From assembly GCF_019279795.1 (NCBI RefSeq), contig NC_056737.1, positions 1,196,721,241 to 1,196,785,240 on the forward strand: a DNA stretch of 64,000 bases, given 5' to 3'. A model generated the notes under the pieces. It was not told the origin of the DNA. It saw nothing but the letters and a program-made list of their open reading frames with translations, and did no database searches. This stretch comes from Protopterus annectens (lineage: Eukaryota > Chordata > Ceratodontiformes > Protopteridae). Positions 26,528-37,013 of the stretch are shown here, one piece after another (position 1 is the first letter of the stretch; each line of letters opens with the position of its first letter). Both the position numbers and the translations under genes were made by a program.

Positions 26528-26939
26528 ATGTCACATCAGCAAAGGTCTACTTTCTCAGTGGCTGAGACAAATATAATCATAGAACCCATACGACAGAACC
26601 ATGGCATAATGTTTGGTCAGAGCCAGCGACATCTGTGGGAAAGGACCTGCCTGTGGGATGACCTTGTCCACAGGGTAAATGATGTTGGTCTCCATGCATA
26701 TACATATAAGCAGGTCTGGCATCGTATAAATGACCTCATACACTATGTCTGGCAAAGTGCTGCTGCAGTGGCCAGGGACCACACAGGCATAGGTTGGGGC
26801 CCAGCCATGCAGCCCCCACTGACACCCACTGAGGAGCTCCTTGGCAACCTTGGGGCACCTATCCCAGTACAACATCAGGGTACAGACCCCCACATGCTGG
26901 AGCTGGGTGGCACCCAGACAATGGATAAGGAGTGTGCAG
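26528..26939 (+). pseudogene. PIF/Harbinger Myb-like protein, first coding exon
   Basis: An acceptor (tatgtcttgcag, ending 26522) sits just before the ATG at 26528. The frame opens MSHQQRSTFSVAETNIII and has a trihelix/Myb-SANT-like domain: W-rich helix RHLWERTCLWDDLVHRVND, then YTYKQVWHRINDLIHYVWQS, then the typical TPTEELLGNLGAP. Harbinger transposons encode such a DNA-binding partner, which brings the transposase to the element ends. A good donor (cag|gtaagg) at 26940 suggests the coding exon ends there and continues at 32385. The conserved domain is unbroken in this exon, but the downstream exon is interrupted, so the gene as a whole is dead. Confidence 0.72.
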
Positions 26940-27309
26940 GTAAGGCTGCAGTGGAGATTACTAGACTAGTGTAGCACACATACTTGTATTTGTAGAGTAT
27001 GTACGTGCATGTGTCAGGTCAGATTGCAGTTGTGGATGTGTTTTTCTAATGCACAGAAGTGCACATCTATGGTGAAGAACAGCAGATTATGTAGTATTGG
27101 GAGTTGTACTGTAAATGTGCAGACATGCTGCATCCATTCACCAATGCTACATGTGAGTCTGCTGGCAATACTTTCCTTCCACAGCTATTTAGGTCCCTCC
27201 AGTCTGCATTTGGGATAGCAGCCTGAAGTTGGTGAGTATGGAATTGTTCTGTTGTGGTTTGCCAATACCCCAGGCATATGAAGGCCATGCAATGTACCAT
27301 GCACAAAAC
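26940..27309. other. Probable intron of the Harbinger Myb-like gene
   Basis: The stretch lies between the donor at 26940 and the start of recognisable Tc1. A cttccttccacag word near 27171-27183 could be an unused or alternative acceptor. I see no conserved frame. Confidence 0.4.
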
Positions 27310-27735
27310 TGTGTTATGTTGTTATGAGAATATGGATTGACCTCACAGCCACAATACCAAAAGGTATGTGTGGTGCACAAGCAAAACCGCTCTTAATCTT
27401 AACACCAACATCCCCATGGTGAATCACGCTGGTGGCAGTGACCTGCAGTGGAAATGCTGCTCCAAAGCCAGAACTGGGCCTGTAGTCATGGTGGTGAGAA
27501 TTCTGAACAGTTCCAAATAACACCCATGTCTGGCACAAATGCATGAGGCATCTGCAAGAATGCTGAGGATGGGGAGGTGTGTCAGCCTTCAACATGACAA
27601 AGACCCAAAGCATACATCCAAAGCTAACTAAGAAAGGCTCCACCTGAACACACTCATGGTTATGGATTGGCCCAGCCACAGCCTAGACCTACATCAGATA
27701 GAAAAAACCCAATGTGACCTGACAAGGGCTGTGCA
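27310..27735 (+). pseudogene. Tc1 transposase C-terminal fragment
   Basis: The + strand reads HDKDPKHTSKAN, then LNTLMVMDWPSHSLDLHQIE. This is the Tc1/mariner catalytic region (family form DNDPKHTS ... EWPSQSPDLNPIEN), with the second Asp and the final Glu in place. At the DNA level gaacagttccaaataacacc and caaagcatacatccaaa match the widespread fish-type Tc1. Stops and gaps break the frame. The Tc1 continues beyond a CR1 insertion at 29491-29840. Its upstream end is not recognisable. Confidence 0.8.
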
Positions 27736-29490
27736 CATAGGTTCATAGGTTGGTACTAGGCTATCGGCCCTAGGGCCTATACAAGCCCAGCTATAACAAT
27801 TCCCTGAATATTTCTTCCCACAATATTTACTTCCCTGGACCCCCTGTCTAGCAGGGCAACTGACATGATCCCGGGGTGAATTTCCCATCTCCCATCCAAT
27901 CGTCAAGGGTCCTTTTGAAGAGGGCCAAGGAGGTGCTCTGCTTGACATGTATGGGCAGTCTATTCCAGAGTATGGGGAGTCTCTGGGTCAGGAACCTATC
28001 GCTCCAGCATGTTTTGTTCATTGTGATGACAAGGTTTAAATCCCTGGAATGCGTGTCTCTGAGGGATTGGGATTTCTTTAAGTGGAGCATGTCCAACAGC
28101 TCAGAGTTTGACATGGCCTTGTATGTTAAGCAAAGATCACCTCTGAGTAGACAATATGCCACAGAGTATAGCTGGAGTTTTTTAGATGGTCAGCATAGGG
28201 CATCTGCTTTAGGCCTGTGATTCTTTTAGTGAGGTATTTCTGCAGCCTTTCCAGCTGTTGCAGATGTCTTGTGTGGTACATACCAAACTGGGCATTGTAC
28301 TCTATAATGGGTCTAATGCGGGATGAGTACAGTGGGACAATGACCTCCTTTTTTCTGGATGAAAAGCCCTTAGTGATGAGGTGTGCCACATAGAAGGATT
28401 TCCTGACTGTTGTGGCGGTGGTTATCGAAGGTGAGACCACTGTTCACCTGTGTCCCTAAGTCTCTCATTACACTTTTGGTGTTTAGTTTACTGCCACCTA
28501 TGTGGTAATTCATGGGTACATGTTTTTTCCCAAAGAGGAGAACTATACATTTCTTGGCATTAAGCTTGAGCCCATTGCTCTGGCACCAAGCATCTGTTTC
28601 TGTAAGGCCCTTTTTTAGAATATCCACATAATTTGGGGATTCAATAATGGCTCCCAGTTTGCAGTCATCTGCAAACTTTGTTAACCAGATACCCTTAATG
28701 TTGGCCTGTAGATGCCAAACAAGAGTGGTGCCAGGACTGAACCCTGAGGTACTCCACTTGTCACTTGTCTGGAGCTGGATTTGGAGTCGGCTACTTTTAC
28801 AGTCTGGGCTCTGTCAGTAAGCCAATTGGCAACCATTGGCAACCCATGGGATTTATGCCCAGCTTAGTAAGTTTATCTATGATTCCAGAGTGGGGGGATG
28901 GTGTTGAAGGCCTTGGCAAGGTCTAGATAGGCTGTGTGGATCGCCTTACCTCATCCACAGCTCTGGAAACTGATTTGAAGAAGTCAATCAGGTTCAGAAG
29001 ACAGGATTGGCCCTTCACAAACCCAAACTGGGTGGGGTCCAGTATTTGAAGGTTGCCAATGTCTTTGTTTGTAAGTTTCATGATAATGCATTCCATGCCC
29101 TTGCAGATCAGGCTTGTCAGACTGATGGGATGGTAGTTATTGGTATCCAAGTTGGATCCTCCCATGTGCAGTGGGATAACTGTGGATGTGGGCCACTCAG
29201 TGTGCACAAAGCCTGAGGTGAGGCTATGATTAAACATGACACTTAGCTGAGGTGCCAGTTAATTTTGTAGCTCATATAGTACACAGCCCTTGATGTCATC
29301 TGGTCCCATGGATGCTGTATTCTTAGCTTTGGAGAGTGTGGTTTCTACCAGTGTGGCCGTGATTACCAGAATTTGGCAATCTTTTGATATTGAGATGGGC
29401 ACTAAATTGATCTGCCAGGATATTGGCAATATGCTTGGGATCAGTATATTTAATGCCATTCTGTTGTAGCTCAGAGTTGCCTTTGCAATC
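27736..29490 (-). mobile_element. CR1 LINE inserted in Tc1 (copy B of chimera)
   Basis: This is a CR1 on the - strand with a complete 3' end. On the - strand the end reads gggcttgtataggccctagg, then gccgatagcctag and the octamer tail acctatgaacctat. RT fragments run 28370-29459. It starts, 5' truncated, where the Tc1 word tctgtcagattgcaaaggca stops (about 29490). The Tc1 resumes at its tail (gtgcacagcccttgtc on the - strand). The Tc1 on both sides is therefore one element split by this CR1. The ORF is broken. Confidence 0.82.
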
Positions 29491-29840
29491 TGACAGAGTT
29501 CAGTTGCCTTTGCTTGGAAGAGTGGCCAAATAATGCCAAGTCAAGATGTGCCATGCTGATAGACACCTTCACAAGAAGAATGAATGCTGTAAGTCACTTA
29601 CATGGTGCTTCAACAAAGTATCATTTTAAGGGTGTGCACACTTATGCAACCACCATATTGCACATATTGCAGTCATTATATTTTAAATGCAACACATTTG
29701 TTTAGCAAATGGATAGCACAGGTCATATGTCACATGAAAGGTGGGTAACATATTTAAAAGCATTATTGTGGTCTCATCTCATATATTACAAGAACATGGC
29801 ATGTTAACAGGGTTGTGTACACTTATTATATCCACTATAA
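29491..29840 (-). mobile_element. Tc1 terminal segment (copy B)
   Basis: Read on the - strand from 29840 it runs: terminus gtggatataataagtgtaca, then atgtgacatatgacct, the 15-bp junction word (29672-29686), ggttgcataagtgtgcacac, and catcttgacttggcattatt. This is the outer ~350 bp of a fish-type Tc1, in the order usual for that element. Confidence 0.8.
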
Positions 29841-31480
29841 GCTTATAAGGTTGGTTCCTTTTGAAGAGGGCCAAGGAGGCACTCTGCTTGACATGTATGA
29901 GCAGTCTATTCCAGAGTATGGGGAGTTTCTGGGTCAGGAACCTTTCCCTCCAGCATGTTTTGTTCATTGTGATGACAAGGTTTAGATCCCTGGAACATGT
30001 GTCTCTGAGGGATTTATTTAAGTAGAGCATGTCCAACAGCTGAGGGTTTGACATGGCCTTGTATGATAAGCAGAGATCACCTCTGAGTTGACGATATGCC
30101 AGAGAGTATACCTGGAATTTTTTTAGATGGTCAGCATAGGGCATCTGCTTTAGGCCTGTGATTCTTTTAGTGAGGTATTTCTGTGGCCTTTCCAGCTGTT
30201 GCAGATGTCTTGTGAGGTACATACCAAACTGGGTTTTGTACTCTATAATGGGTCTAATGAGGGATTAGTACAGTGGGACAATGAGTTCCTTTTTTTCTGG
30301 ATGAGGTGTGCCACATAGAAGGATTTCCTGACTGTTGTGACAATGTGGTTATTGAAGGTGAGACCACTGTTCACCTGTGTCCCTAAGTCTCTCATCACAC
30401 TTTTGGTGCTTAGGTTACTGCCACCTATGTGGTAATTCATGGGTACATGGTTTTCCCAAAGAGGATAACTGTACATTTCTTGGCATTAAGCTTGAGCCCA
30501 TGGCTCTGACACCAATCATCTGTTTCTGTAAGGCCCTTTTGTAGAATATCCACATCATTTGGGGATTCAATAATGGCTCCCAGTTTGCAGTCATCTGCAA
30601 ACTTTGTTAGCCAGAGTCCCTTAGTGTTGGCCTGTACTTCAGAGAAGTAGATGCCAAACAAGAGCGGTCCCAGGACTGAACCCTGAGGTACTCCACTTGT
30701 CACTTGTCTGGAGCTGGATTTGGAGTCGGCTACTTTTACAGTCTGGGTTCTGTCAGTAAGCCAGTTGGCAACCCATTGAGTAACATAGTGATTTATGCCC
30801 AGCTTAGTAAGTTTATCTATGATTCCAGAGTGAGGGATGGTGTTGAAGGCCTTGGCAAGGTCCAGATAGGCTGGGTGAACTGCCTTACCTCATCCACAGC
30901 TCTGGAGACTGATTCAAAGAAGTCAATCAGGTTCAGGAGACAGGATCAGCCCTTCATGAACCCAAACTGGGTGGGGTCCAGTATTTGAAGGTTGCCAATG
31001 TCTTTGTTTGTAAGTTCCATGATAATGCATTCCATGCCCTTGCAGATCAGGCTCATCAGACTGATGGGATGGTAGTTCTTGGGATCCAAGTTGGATCCCC
31101 CTTGTGGACTGGGATAACTGAAGCTGTGGGCTACTCAGTGGGCACAAAGCATGAGGTGAGGCTATGATTAAACATGACACTTAGGTGACGTGCCAGTTCA
31201 TTTTGTAGTTCATGTAGTACATAGCCGGGGATGTCATCTGGTCCCATGGATGCTGTATTATTAGCTTTGGAGAGTGTGGTTTCTACCAGTGTGGCCATGA
31301 TTACTGGAATATGGCAATCTTTTGGTATTGAGATTGGCCCTTTAGGGGGTGAGGGGGGGTGAAGTTGGCACTAAATTGATCTGCCAGGATATTGGCAATA
31401 TCCTTGGGATCAGTATATTTAATGCCATTCTGTTGTAGCTCAGAGCTGCCTTTGCAATCTGACAGAGTTTGGTGCCCTTT
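29841..31480 (-). mobile_element. CR1 RT segment of chimera, copy C
   Basis: This - strand CR1 runs from the linker (31301-31513) through the RT palm (KFADDCKLGAII near 30585-30620) to LALFKRNQP. Its 3' boundary against Tc1 is identical to the one in copy A at 21712, and it lacks the CR1 3' UTR. The same artificial junction in copies A and C shows that the chimera was amplified as a unit. Frames are broken at several points. Confidence 0.82.
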
Positions 31481-31790
31481 GCTTGGAAGAGTGGCCAAAT
31501 AATGCCAAGTCAAGATGTGCCATGCTGATAGACACCTTCACAAGAAGAGTGAATGCTGTAAGTCACTTACAAGGTGCTTCAACAAAGTATCACCACCATA
31601 TTGCACATATTCCAGTCAATATATTTTACACACAACACATTTGTTTATTGATTGGATTGCACAGGTCATATGTCACATGAAAGGTGGGTAACATATTTAA
31701 AAGCATTATTGTGGTCTCATCTCATATGTTACAAAAACATGGCATGTTAACAGGGTTGTGTACACTTATTATATCCACTGTAAGCTTAGA
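31481..31790 (-). mobile_element. Tc1 terminal segment (copy C)
   Basis: It has the same layout as 29491-29840, with a deletion in the middle (the ttttaagggtgtgcacactt stretch is missing near 31590). The outer terminus lies near 31783. Confidence 0.78.
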
Positions 31791-32000
31791 AGGTTGGTGG
31801 TATAACAGGAATTGTGTAACCATACATTTACTGTTGGTTTGGAGATCTGACACTCAAATGTATGTCATTAATTAGTGATGTCACTCCTCAGATCATCCCA
31901 GTTATGTATTATCAAAACACAGGGTTATGAGAAACAGAGCAAACATATGAGCCAGACATGTACACATCCTGCAAGGATCTGTACAGTTGTGAGGTATGTT
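31791..32000 (+). repeat. Partial 'Rpt-A' dispersed repeat
   Basis: It ends in acatcctgcaaggatctgta, then cagttgtgaggtatg, like the right ends of the copies at 5300 and 15515. Confidence 0.5.
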
Positions 32001-32190
32001 CTGTATTACTTGCCACTGTGCTATACAGGTGAACAGCAATGATGTATACATGGGTACAGTCTGTGCTGTGGTATGGCCATCACTACTAACACTAATCACG
32101 TATCCCAGAGTTCTATATTGTTAGTTACATGTAGTAAAACTGACTGCAATGCATGATGTTGAGGGCTGTGTGTCATGCCAGAGTAATGCT

Positions 32191-32252
32191 ATGGGCTAGG
32201 CTTGTAAAGTCTCCAGGGCCATTAGCCTAGTTCACATCTATAAACCTGTGCA
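32191..32252 (+). mobile_element. CR1 3' tail fragment
   Basis: The word gggctaggcttgtaaagtct, then ccagggccattagcctag, is the CR1 3' stem-loop, followed by a degraded octamer tail. Only about 60 bp are recognisable. Confidence 0.65.
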
Positions 32253-32384
32253 TGTCACCATTTGGGTAATGTGTGGTCTGTGTAACAGATTTGTGCCATC
32301 TCAGTTGTAAGAGTGTGTGCGTGTGTGTACCAGCCAACCTCAAAGTGCAAGTATTAATGTACATATGTTGTCTTTCCCTCACAG

Positions 32385-33640
32385 GTGGCAAAGGGGTTTG
32401 GGGTCCCTCCTGCTTGGAAACTCATGTCATTATCTCTGCAGACAATGACGGCAGGAGTAGTGAGGTATAGGTGGGGTTGTCAGGGGCTGAGTCTGTGCTA
32501 TTGGTTGGCATCCCACTCTTGTCTACACCATCCCCACACATAGTGACAATGCCCACACATACCCTGTCACCAGTAGCCACAGATGATGGACAGTTGGCAG
32601 GTGATGGCATTGAACAGGCTAATGTGGTGACTATGGCAAGTGTGAGTGTAGATACTGGCCATAGCCAGAGTGCAGGCAAGGTCCCACACAGGTGGATGGA
32701 CAGGGGTATTATAGCTTGTGCCTTTTTAAAGTTCTGCTTTATGGGTAGTATTTAATTCTTAAGCTTACGTTTGTTTTTTTAACTGATTTATCTTTAAAGA
32801 ATGTCTGATTTTTGTTAATTACTTGATTGTTTAATTTATGCATTAAGGCTTGCTATTTATTGAAGCTTGCAAGCATATGCTTTTGTCTGAGGAAGGGAAG
32901 TCATTGAATTTCCCGAAAGTGCTCACGTAATAAAGTGTCTGTTTGTTCTGCCTGAAGCAACTAGTCCTGGTTTTCGTTTATTCAGTTTAGGATGGACAGG
33001 GGTGCTCACAGGAGGACCGCTGCTCATCAAGCTGCTGTGACAAAGTGCCACAGCAGAAGTCACCAGATGCATGTTTCAGGTTGTCATGGATGCATAGGCA
33101 CATAGTGAACACCACAACAGACAAATACTCAGGGTGGTGGATGCAACTCTTCCTGATTTACGTGACAAGATAACTGACCTTGTTGAGGCCACACATCAGA
33201 ATACTGAGGTTATGAATAGACGGTGGGTTGAGACCTTGGCAATCCTCAACCATGGCATGTCTGTGCTACAGCATGTGGTGGGAGATGGGCATTGGCCACA
33301 TGGATGTAGGTCAGCATCTACAACAGCTGAGACTCTACAGGGCCATGCATCTTCACACTCCTGTAGTGGCAGTGACACCAGCACTATCAAAGGGGGATTG
33401 CTGTCCACATCACACTGGAGCAGGCCATGGACACATGGTCCTGTCCAGTCCCATCAGGGGCATGGATTCAGCAGACAACAGTCACCATCAGGAAGCAGTA
33501 CTGCATCTGGCCTTAGGCCTGGTGGTGCAGTGATACCCCTGGCAAGACCATTTCCCATGTCTGTGTCTGGGAAGGTGAACTGGACACTGTGCCATGTATG
33601 GCCCACAGCTGTCCAATTTACCCCTGTGTAGGGCAGCCAC
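32385..33640 (+). pseudogene. PIF/Harbinger Myb-like protein, second coding exon
   Basis: An acceptor (gtctttccctcacag) ends at 32384. After it come segments in two frames (THVIISADNDGRSSEV; MPTHTLSPVATDDGQLAG), then a 282-bp foreign insert (32708-32989). After the insert is VVDATLPDLRDKITDLVEAT with a predicted C-terminal helix (HQNTEVMNRRWVETLAILN), as expected for the tail of Harbinger Myb-like proteins. Pairing with the exon at 26528 is inferred from the splice signals and the element context. Stops and frame changes make it a pseudogene. Confidence 0.6.
32708..32989 (+). mobile_element. 5'-truncated Penelope-type 3' tail, 14-bp TSD
   Basis: The insert is AT-rich and ends with a CTGAGGA / hairpin / CGAAAG core (32887-32919), aataaag at 32929 and a short 3' trailer. 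It is bounded by a perfect direct repeat GGATGGACAGGGGT (32694-32707 and 32990-33003). The tail layout matches that of the Penelope element at 42261-42400. It lies in the second exon of the Harbinger Myb-like gene and breaks it. Confidence 0.72.
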
Positions 33641-34102
33641 ATGGCATGACTGTGTGCATACATACACACACACATCTGTATCACAGGCAGGTCACCTCCA
33701 GAGACACACCGCACATCTGCACAGCCCATCTATTGGATACCTTTCCAAACACACACACACACATGATGTCAACCGTATGGCCCAGCCTAGGCCTCTGGAA
33801 AACCTACACCACACCCTGTGCATATGATGATACCTGTGCCACATTCCTGTTGTCCATATCATTGATGCAGGGACATGCTAATATGGGTATGATGCCTGAT
33901 GTTTGCATGTGTGTCACTACTCTCACTGTGGCTGATTTGGCAACAATATCACATACATGGGAATTGTTAAGGAACACAAACCTCATATTATTTGCAAACA
34001 TCTGGATATTCCATAGAAATCTGCACAGAGGACTGGTATGGTCTGCACAATGGTTTAACATGCTGCATGGGAGGCAAATGCTGTTACCATGCTATATAAA
34101 GT
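33641..34102. other. Unassigned, with a partial 'Rpt-A' end
   Basis: Near 33995-34045 there is an acatctggatattccatag ... ggactggtatgg word like the right end of Rpt-A. The rest is not recognised. Confidence 0.4.
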
Positions 34103-35008
34103 AATGCCATCAGGAGGGGGTAAACAGGCATGGATGGTACACAAATCAAAATGGTGTCAGCCAAACAGGATCTGATCTTCACTCAAAGACACACATACAC
34201 ACAGTTGCCAATATTGAGATTAGCACTCCTACCTATCTAGTTATTTCTACTATAGTGTTATTCAGTTATTGGACTCACCACAGAGCGTACATAATTTCAC
34301 CTAGTCCCAAGGTACTTCTAAGGTGAATGACATCAGCAGGCCTAGTAAAATAAGGTGATGGGAAGTTTACAGGGTGGTACAAAACTCAAAATTGTATAAC
34401 CCACACAGTATATGATTCTCACACAAACACACACAGTTGCGATAAGTGAGATTAGAGCCTCTACCTATCTAGTTATTTCTACTATAGTGTTACTCAGTTA
34501 TCAGATGCACCAAGGAGCTTACATGATTTCACCTAGTCCCAAGGTACTTCTAAGGTGAATGACATCAGCAGGCCTGGTAAAGTAGGGTGATGGGAAGTTT
34601 ACAGGGTGGCACACTACTCAAAATGGTTTAACCCACACAGTATATTATTTTCACACAAACACTTGCCAGTAGTAAGATTAGAACCCCTAATAATCTTGTT
34701 ATTTCTACTATAGTGTTACACAGTTATCAGACATGCCATGGAACCTACATGATTTCACCTATTCCCAAGGTACTTCTAAGGTGAATGACATCAGCAGGCC
34801 TAGTAAAGTAGGGTGATGGGAAGTTTACAGGGTGGTACACAACTCAAAATGCTATAACGCACACAGTATATGATTCCCACACAAACACACATGCCAGTAT
34901 AGAGATCAGAACCCCTGCCTATCTAGTTATTTGTAATATAGTGTTATGCAGTTATCACACACACTACAGAGCTTACTGAGCTGACAACTGGCCAAAGGTG
35001 CTGATAAC
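34103..35008 (-). repeat. Tandem SINE-like array, left half (~228-bp units)
   Basis: Units start with atgacatcagcaggcctagt near 34327, 34558 and 34786, with a partial one before them. Each has, on the - strand, a tRNA-like head: A box ataactgagtaacactatag and B box ggggttctaatctc. About four units are present. The last one breaks off at gctgataa (35008), where the CR1 begins. The array resumes after that CR1 at 46139. Confidence 0.8.
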
Positions 35009-35279
35009 TGCACAGCTGAGATAAACTGTTACAGGTGCCAGAAAGTCTGCCTTCAGTTTTTCCTTTAGATCTTGCTAGCTCTTTCTCTCCTGCACTTCAA
35101 ATCACCTAATAGCTTTGCACTTCAACAGTTTTTTTTTTTTTTTTGAAAATCTTTTTATTTTAACAGTTTTTTTATCAATTATTCTAGCACACCTGAGAGC
35201 TATCAGCAGTAGTCGTTCCTCATGGAATTAGCTCCAGCACTTAGTAGTTATGACCACCCCTCCTGGCATGATTAAAATG

Positions 35280-35936
35280 AAGTTCTTTGTGTTTTTGTCC
35301 ATTAACCTGGTGCACTTGGGCATTTTGTGGCACTGTTGCAACTGCCTCATGTACACTGACAACTCTCTCCTCTAAACACCCAATACTCAGACTTGTGAGA
35401 GATACCCCTATATCACCGAATTGGAAGATATGCACTTTCCAGCAAAGACTGCACCAGCTGATCAAGAGGAGAAGGGTCAACACCTGCAACACACTACATG
35501 GAACACATACCCCTCCAGAACACCCACTATCACAGCTCTGACATACAAACAATAACCACACACCCACCATCACAGAGGCACTCAGTAGACATTTACCCAA
35601 ACAGTGGAGACCACCAAGACAGACACCCACTCAACCACCACAACACAGGAAATACCACAGAACACATATCTAAGCTACACAGTGTGCCCCTCAACCTAAG
35701 CCACAAAGGCCAACCACCTTGCCTGATAGTGTAATTATAGGTGACTCAATAGTTAGACACACAGATGTTCCACTCACAATGTTGATCATGGAGGAGGTAA
35801 CCATCAGTGGTCTATCAGGTGCCAGAATCCAACACATAACACATCCAGTCAAGTCACTCCACACCAACTACAAGTATCACTCTGTCATTGTCCATGTGTG
35901 TGTGAATGACTTGAGATGCACCTACATGGACTATAT
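35280..35936 (+). pseudogene. CR1-E ORF1 5' part (zinc finger and esterase start)
   Basis: The DNA around 35310-35440 matches the CR1-D zinc-finger region (ggcattttgtggcactgttg; gcctcatgtacac). At 35719 the frame VIIGDSIVRHTDVPLT opens the SGNH/GDSL esterase, with the nucleophile Ser in GDS, and VIVHVCVNDLR has the block III Asn. The frame is interrupted by the CR1-D insertion at ctatat. Confidence 0.75.
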
Positions 35937-36079
35937 TTGTCAGCCCGGCACTTACTCAAAACTCATAGCAAGCACTTATAAACCCTAGCATTAGACTCCC
36001 TATACTGCACAGAAAGACAAGGCTCTCTATTCCACCTTACCAGCCAATCAGTAAAACAGTTCACTGTACCTATCCAGGC

Positions 36080-36983
36080 ATGTCCAAATGGCAGTTTCAG
36101 GTGTACTCTCCAGTCCAACTAGTGAATCTGGGCATTTTGAAGAAATGCTACAACTGCCTCATGTACACAGACAACCCTCTCCTCCTACCATCAAACACTA
36201 ATACATGCGAGAGATGCAATTATACAGCCAAACTGAAGGCTAAGCTCTCTCAACCCAAGACTGGATCAGACAGTCAAGAGGAGAAGGGAAATACTTGCAT
36301 CACACCACCAGTCTCACATAGACCCATTAAACCATCACTGGAAAAAACACACATAAATACAGGAAAACATACTCAGAGACTCTAAATAAAAATCTGAAAA
36401 AGCAACAGAGACCTCCAAAGCAGACATCCAAGCAACCTCCACCCCCAACACAAACTATGAAACACATACTTCACAAAACCAGTGTGCCACACAATCACAG
36501 CCCTTAAGGCAAACTAACATACCCAACACACTAGTAATAGGTGACTCTATAGTCAGGCACACTGACATCCCACTCACTAGGCTGAATAAGGAGAAGGTTA
36601 TTGTTAGCTGCCTATCAGGTGCCAGGATCCGCCACATAACACAAGCACTCAGGTCACTCCAGAACAAGTACAAATATGACTCTGTCATTGTCCATGTTGG
36701 TGTGAATGACCAGAGCCGTACCTCTCTGGACTACATGAAAAGAGACATGGAAAAGCTCTCTGATCACATAGCCCAGGCCGGTATGACCCTGACCCTGAGT
36801 AGCATCTTGTCCTCACCAAGAATGATACCATGGTATAAAGAAAAAATTATCAATTTCAACAGTTGGCTAAGTTTTTGGTGTCATTCAAAGGGGATCCAGT
36901 GTCTATCCTCCTGGGATGACATGCTCAACAAGGCACACTGCTTTGCTACAGACAGCTTGCACCTGTCACTGTTAAGCTTTTGA
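36080..36983 (+). pseudogene. CR1-D ORF1: zinc-finger plus SGNH esterase
   Basis: The first frame (36080-36385) has KKCYNCLMYTDNPLL and CERCNYTAKLKAKL, a CxxC...CxxC finger. The esterase part (from about 36525) has VIGDSIVRHTDIPL (nucleophile Ser), VIVHVGVNDQSR (Asn) and ATDSLHLS (Asp-x-x-His), so the SGNH catalytic residues are all present. Such esterases are known in CR1 ORF1 and are thought to act on lipid or RNP steps of retrotransposition. A stop at 36383-36385, a frame change before 36525 and a TGA at 36981-36983 break it. Confidence 0.8.
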
Positions 36984-37013
36984 ATACTGGCCAAGGCTTT
37001 TGCCAACCCCATA

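Noticed and set aside
33589-34104. 171-aa frame after the Harbinger Myb-like exon
   Set aside because: It crosses CA-rich sequence and an Rpt-A end, with no conserved domain.
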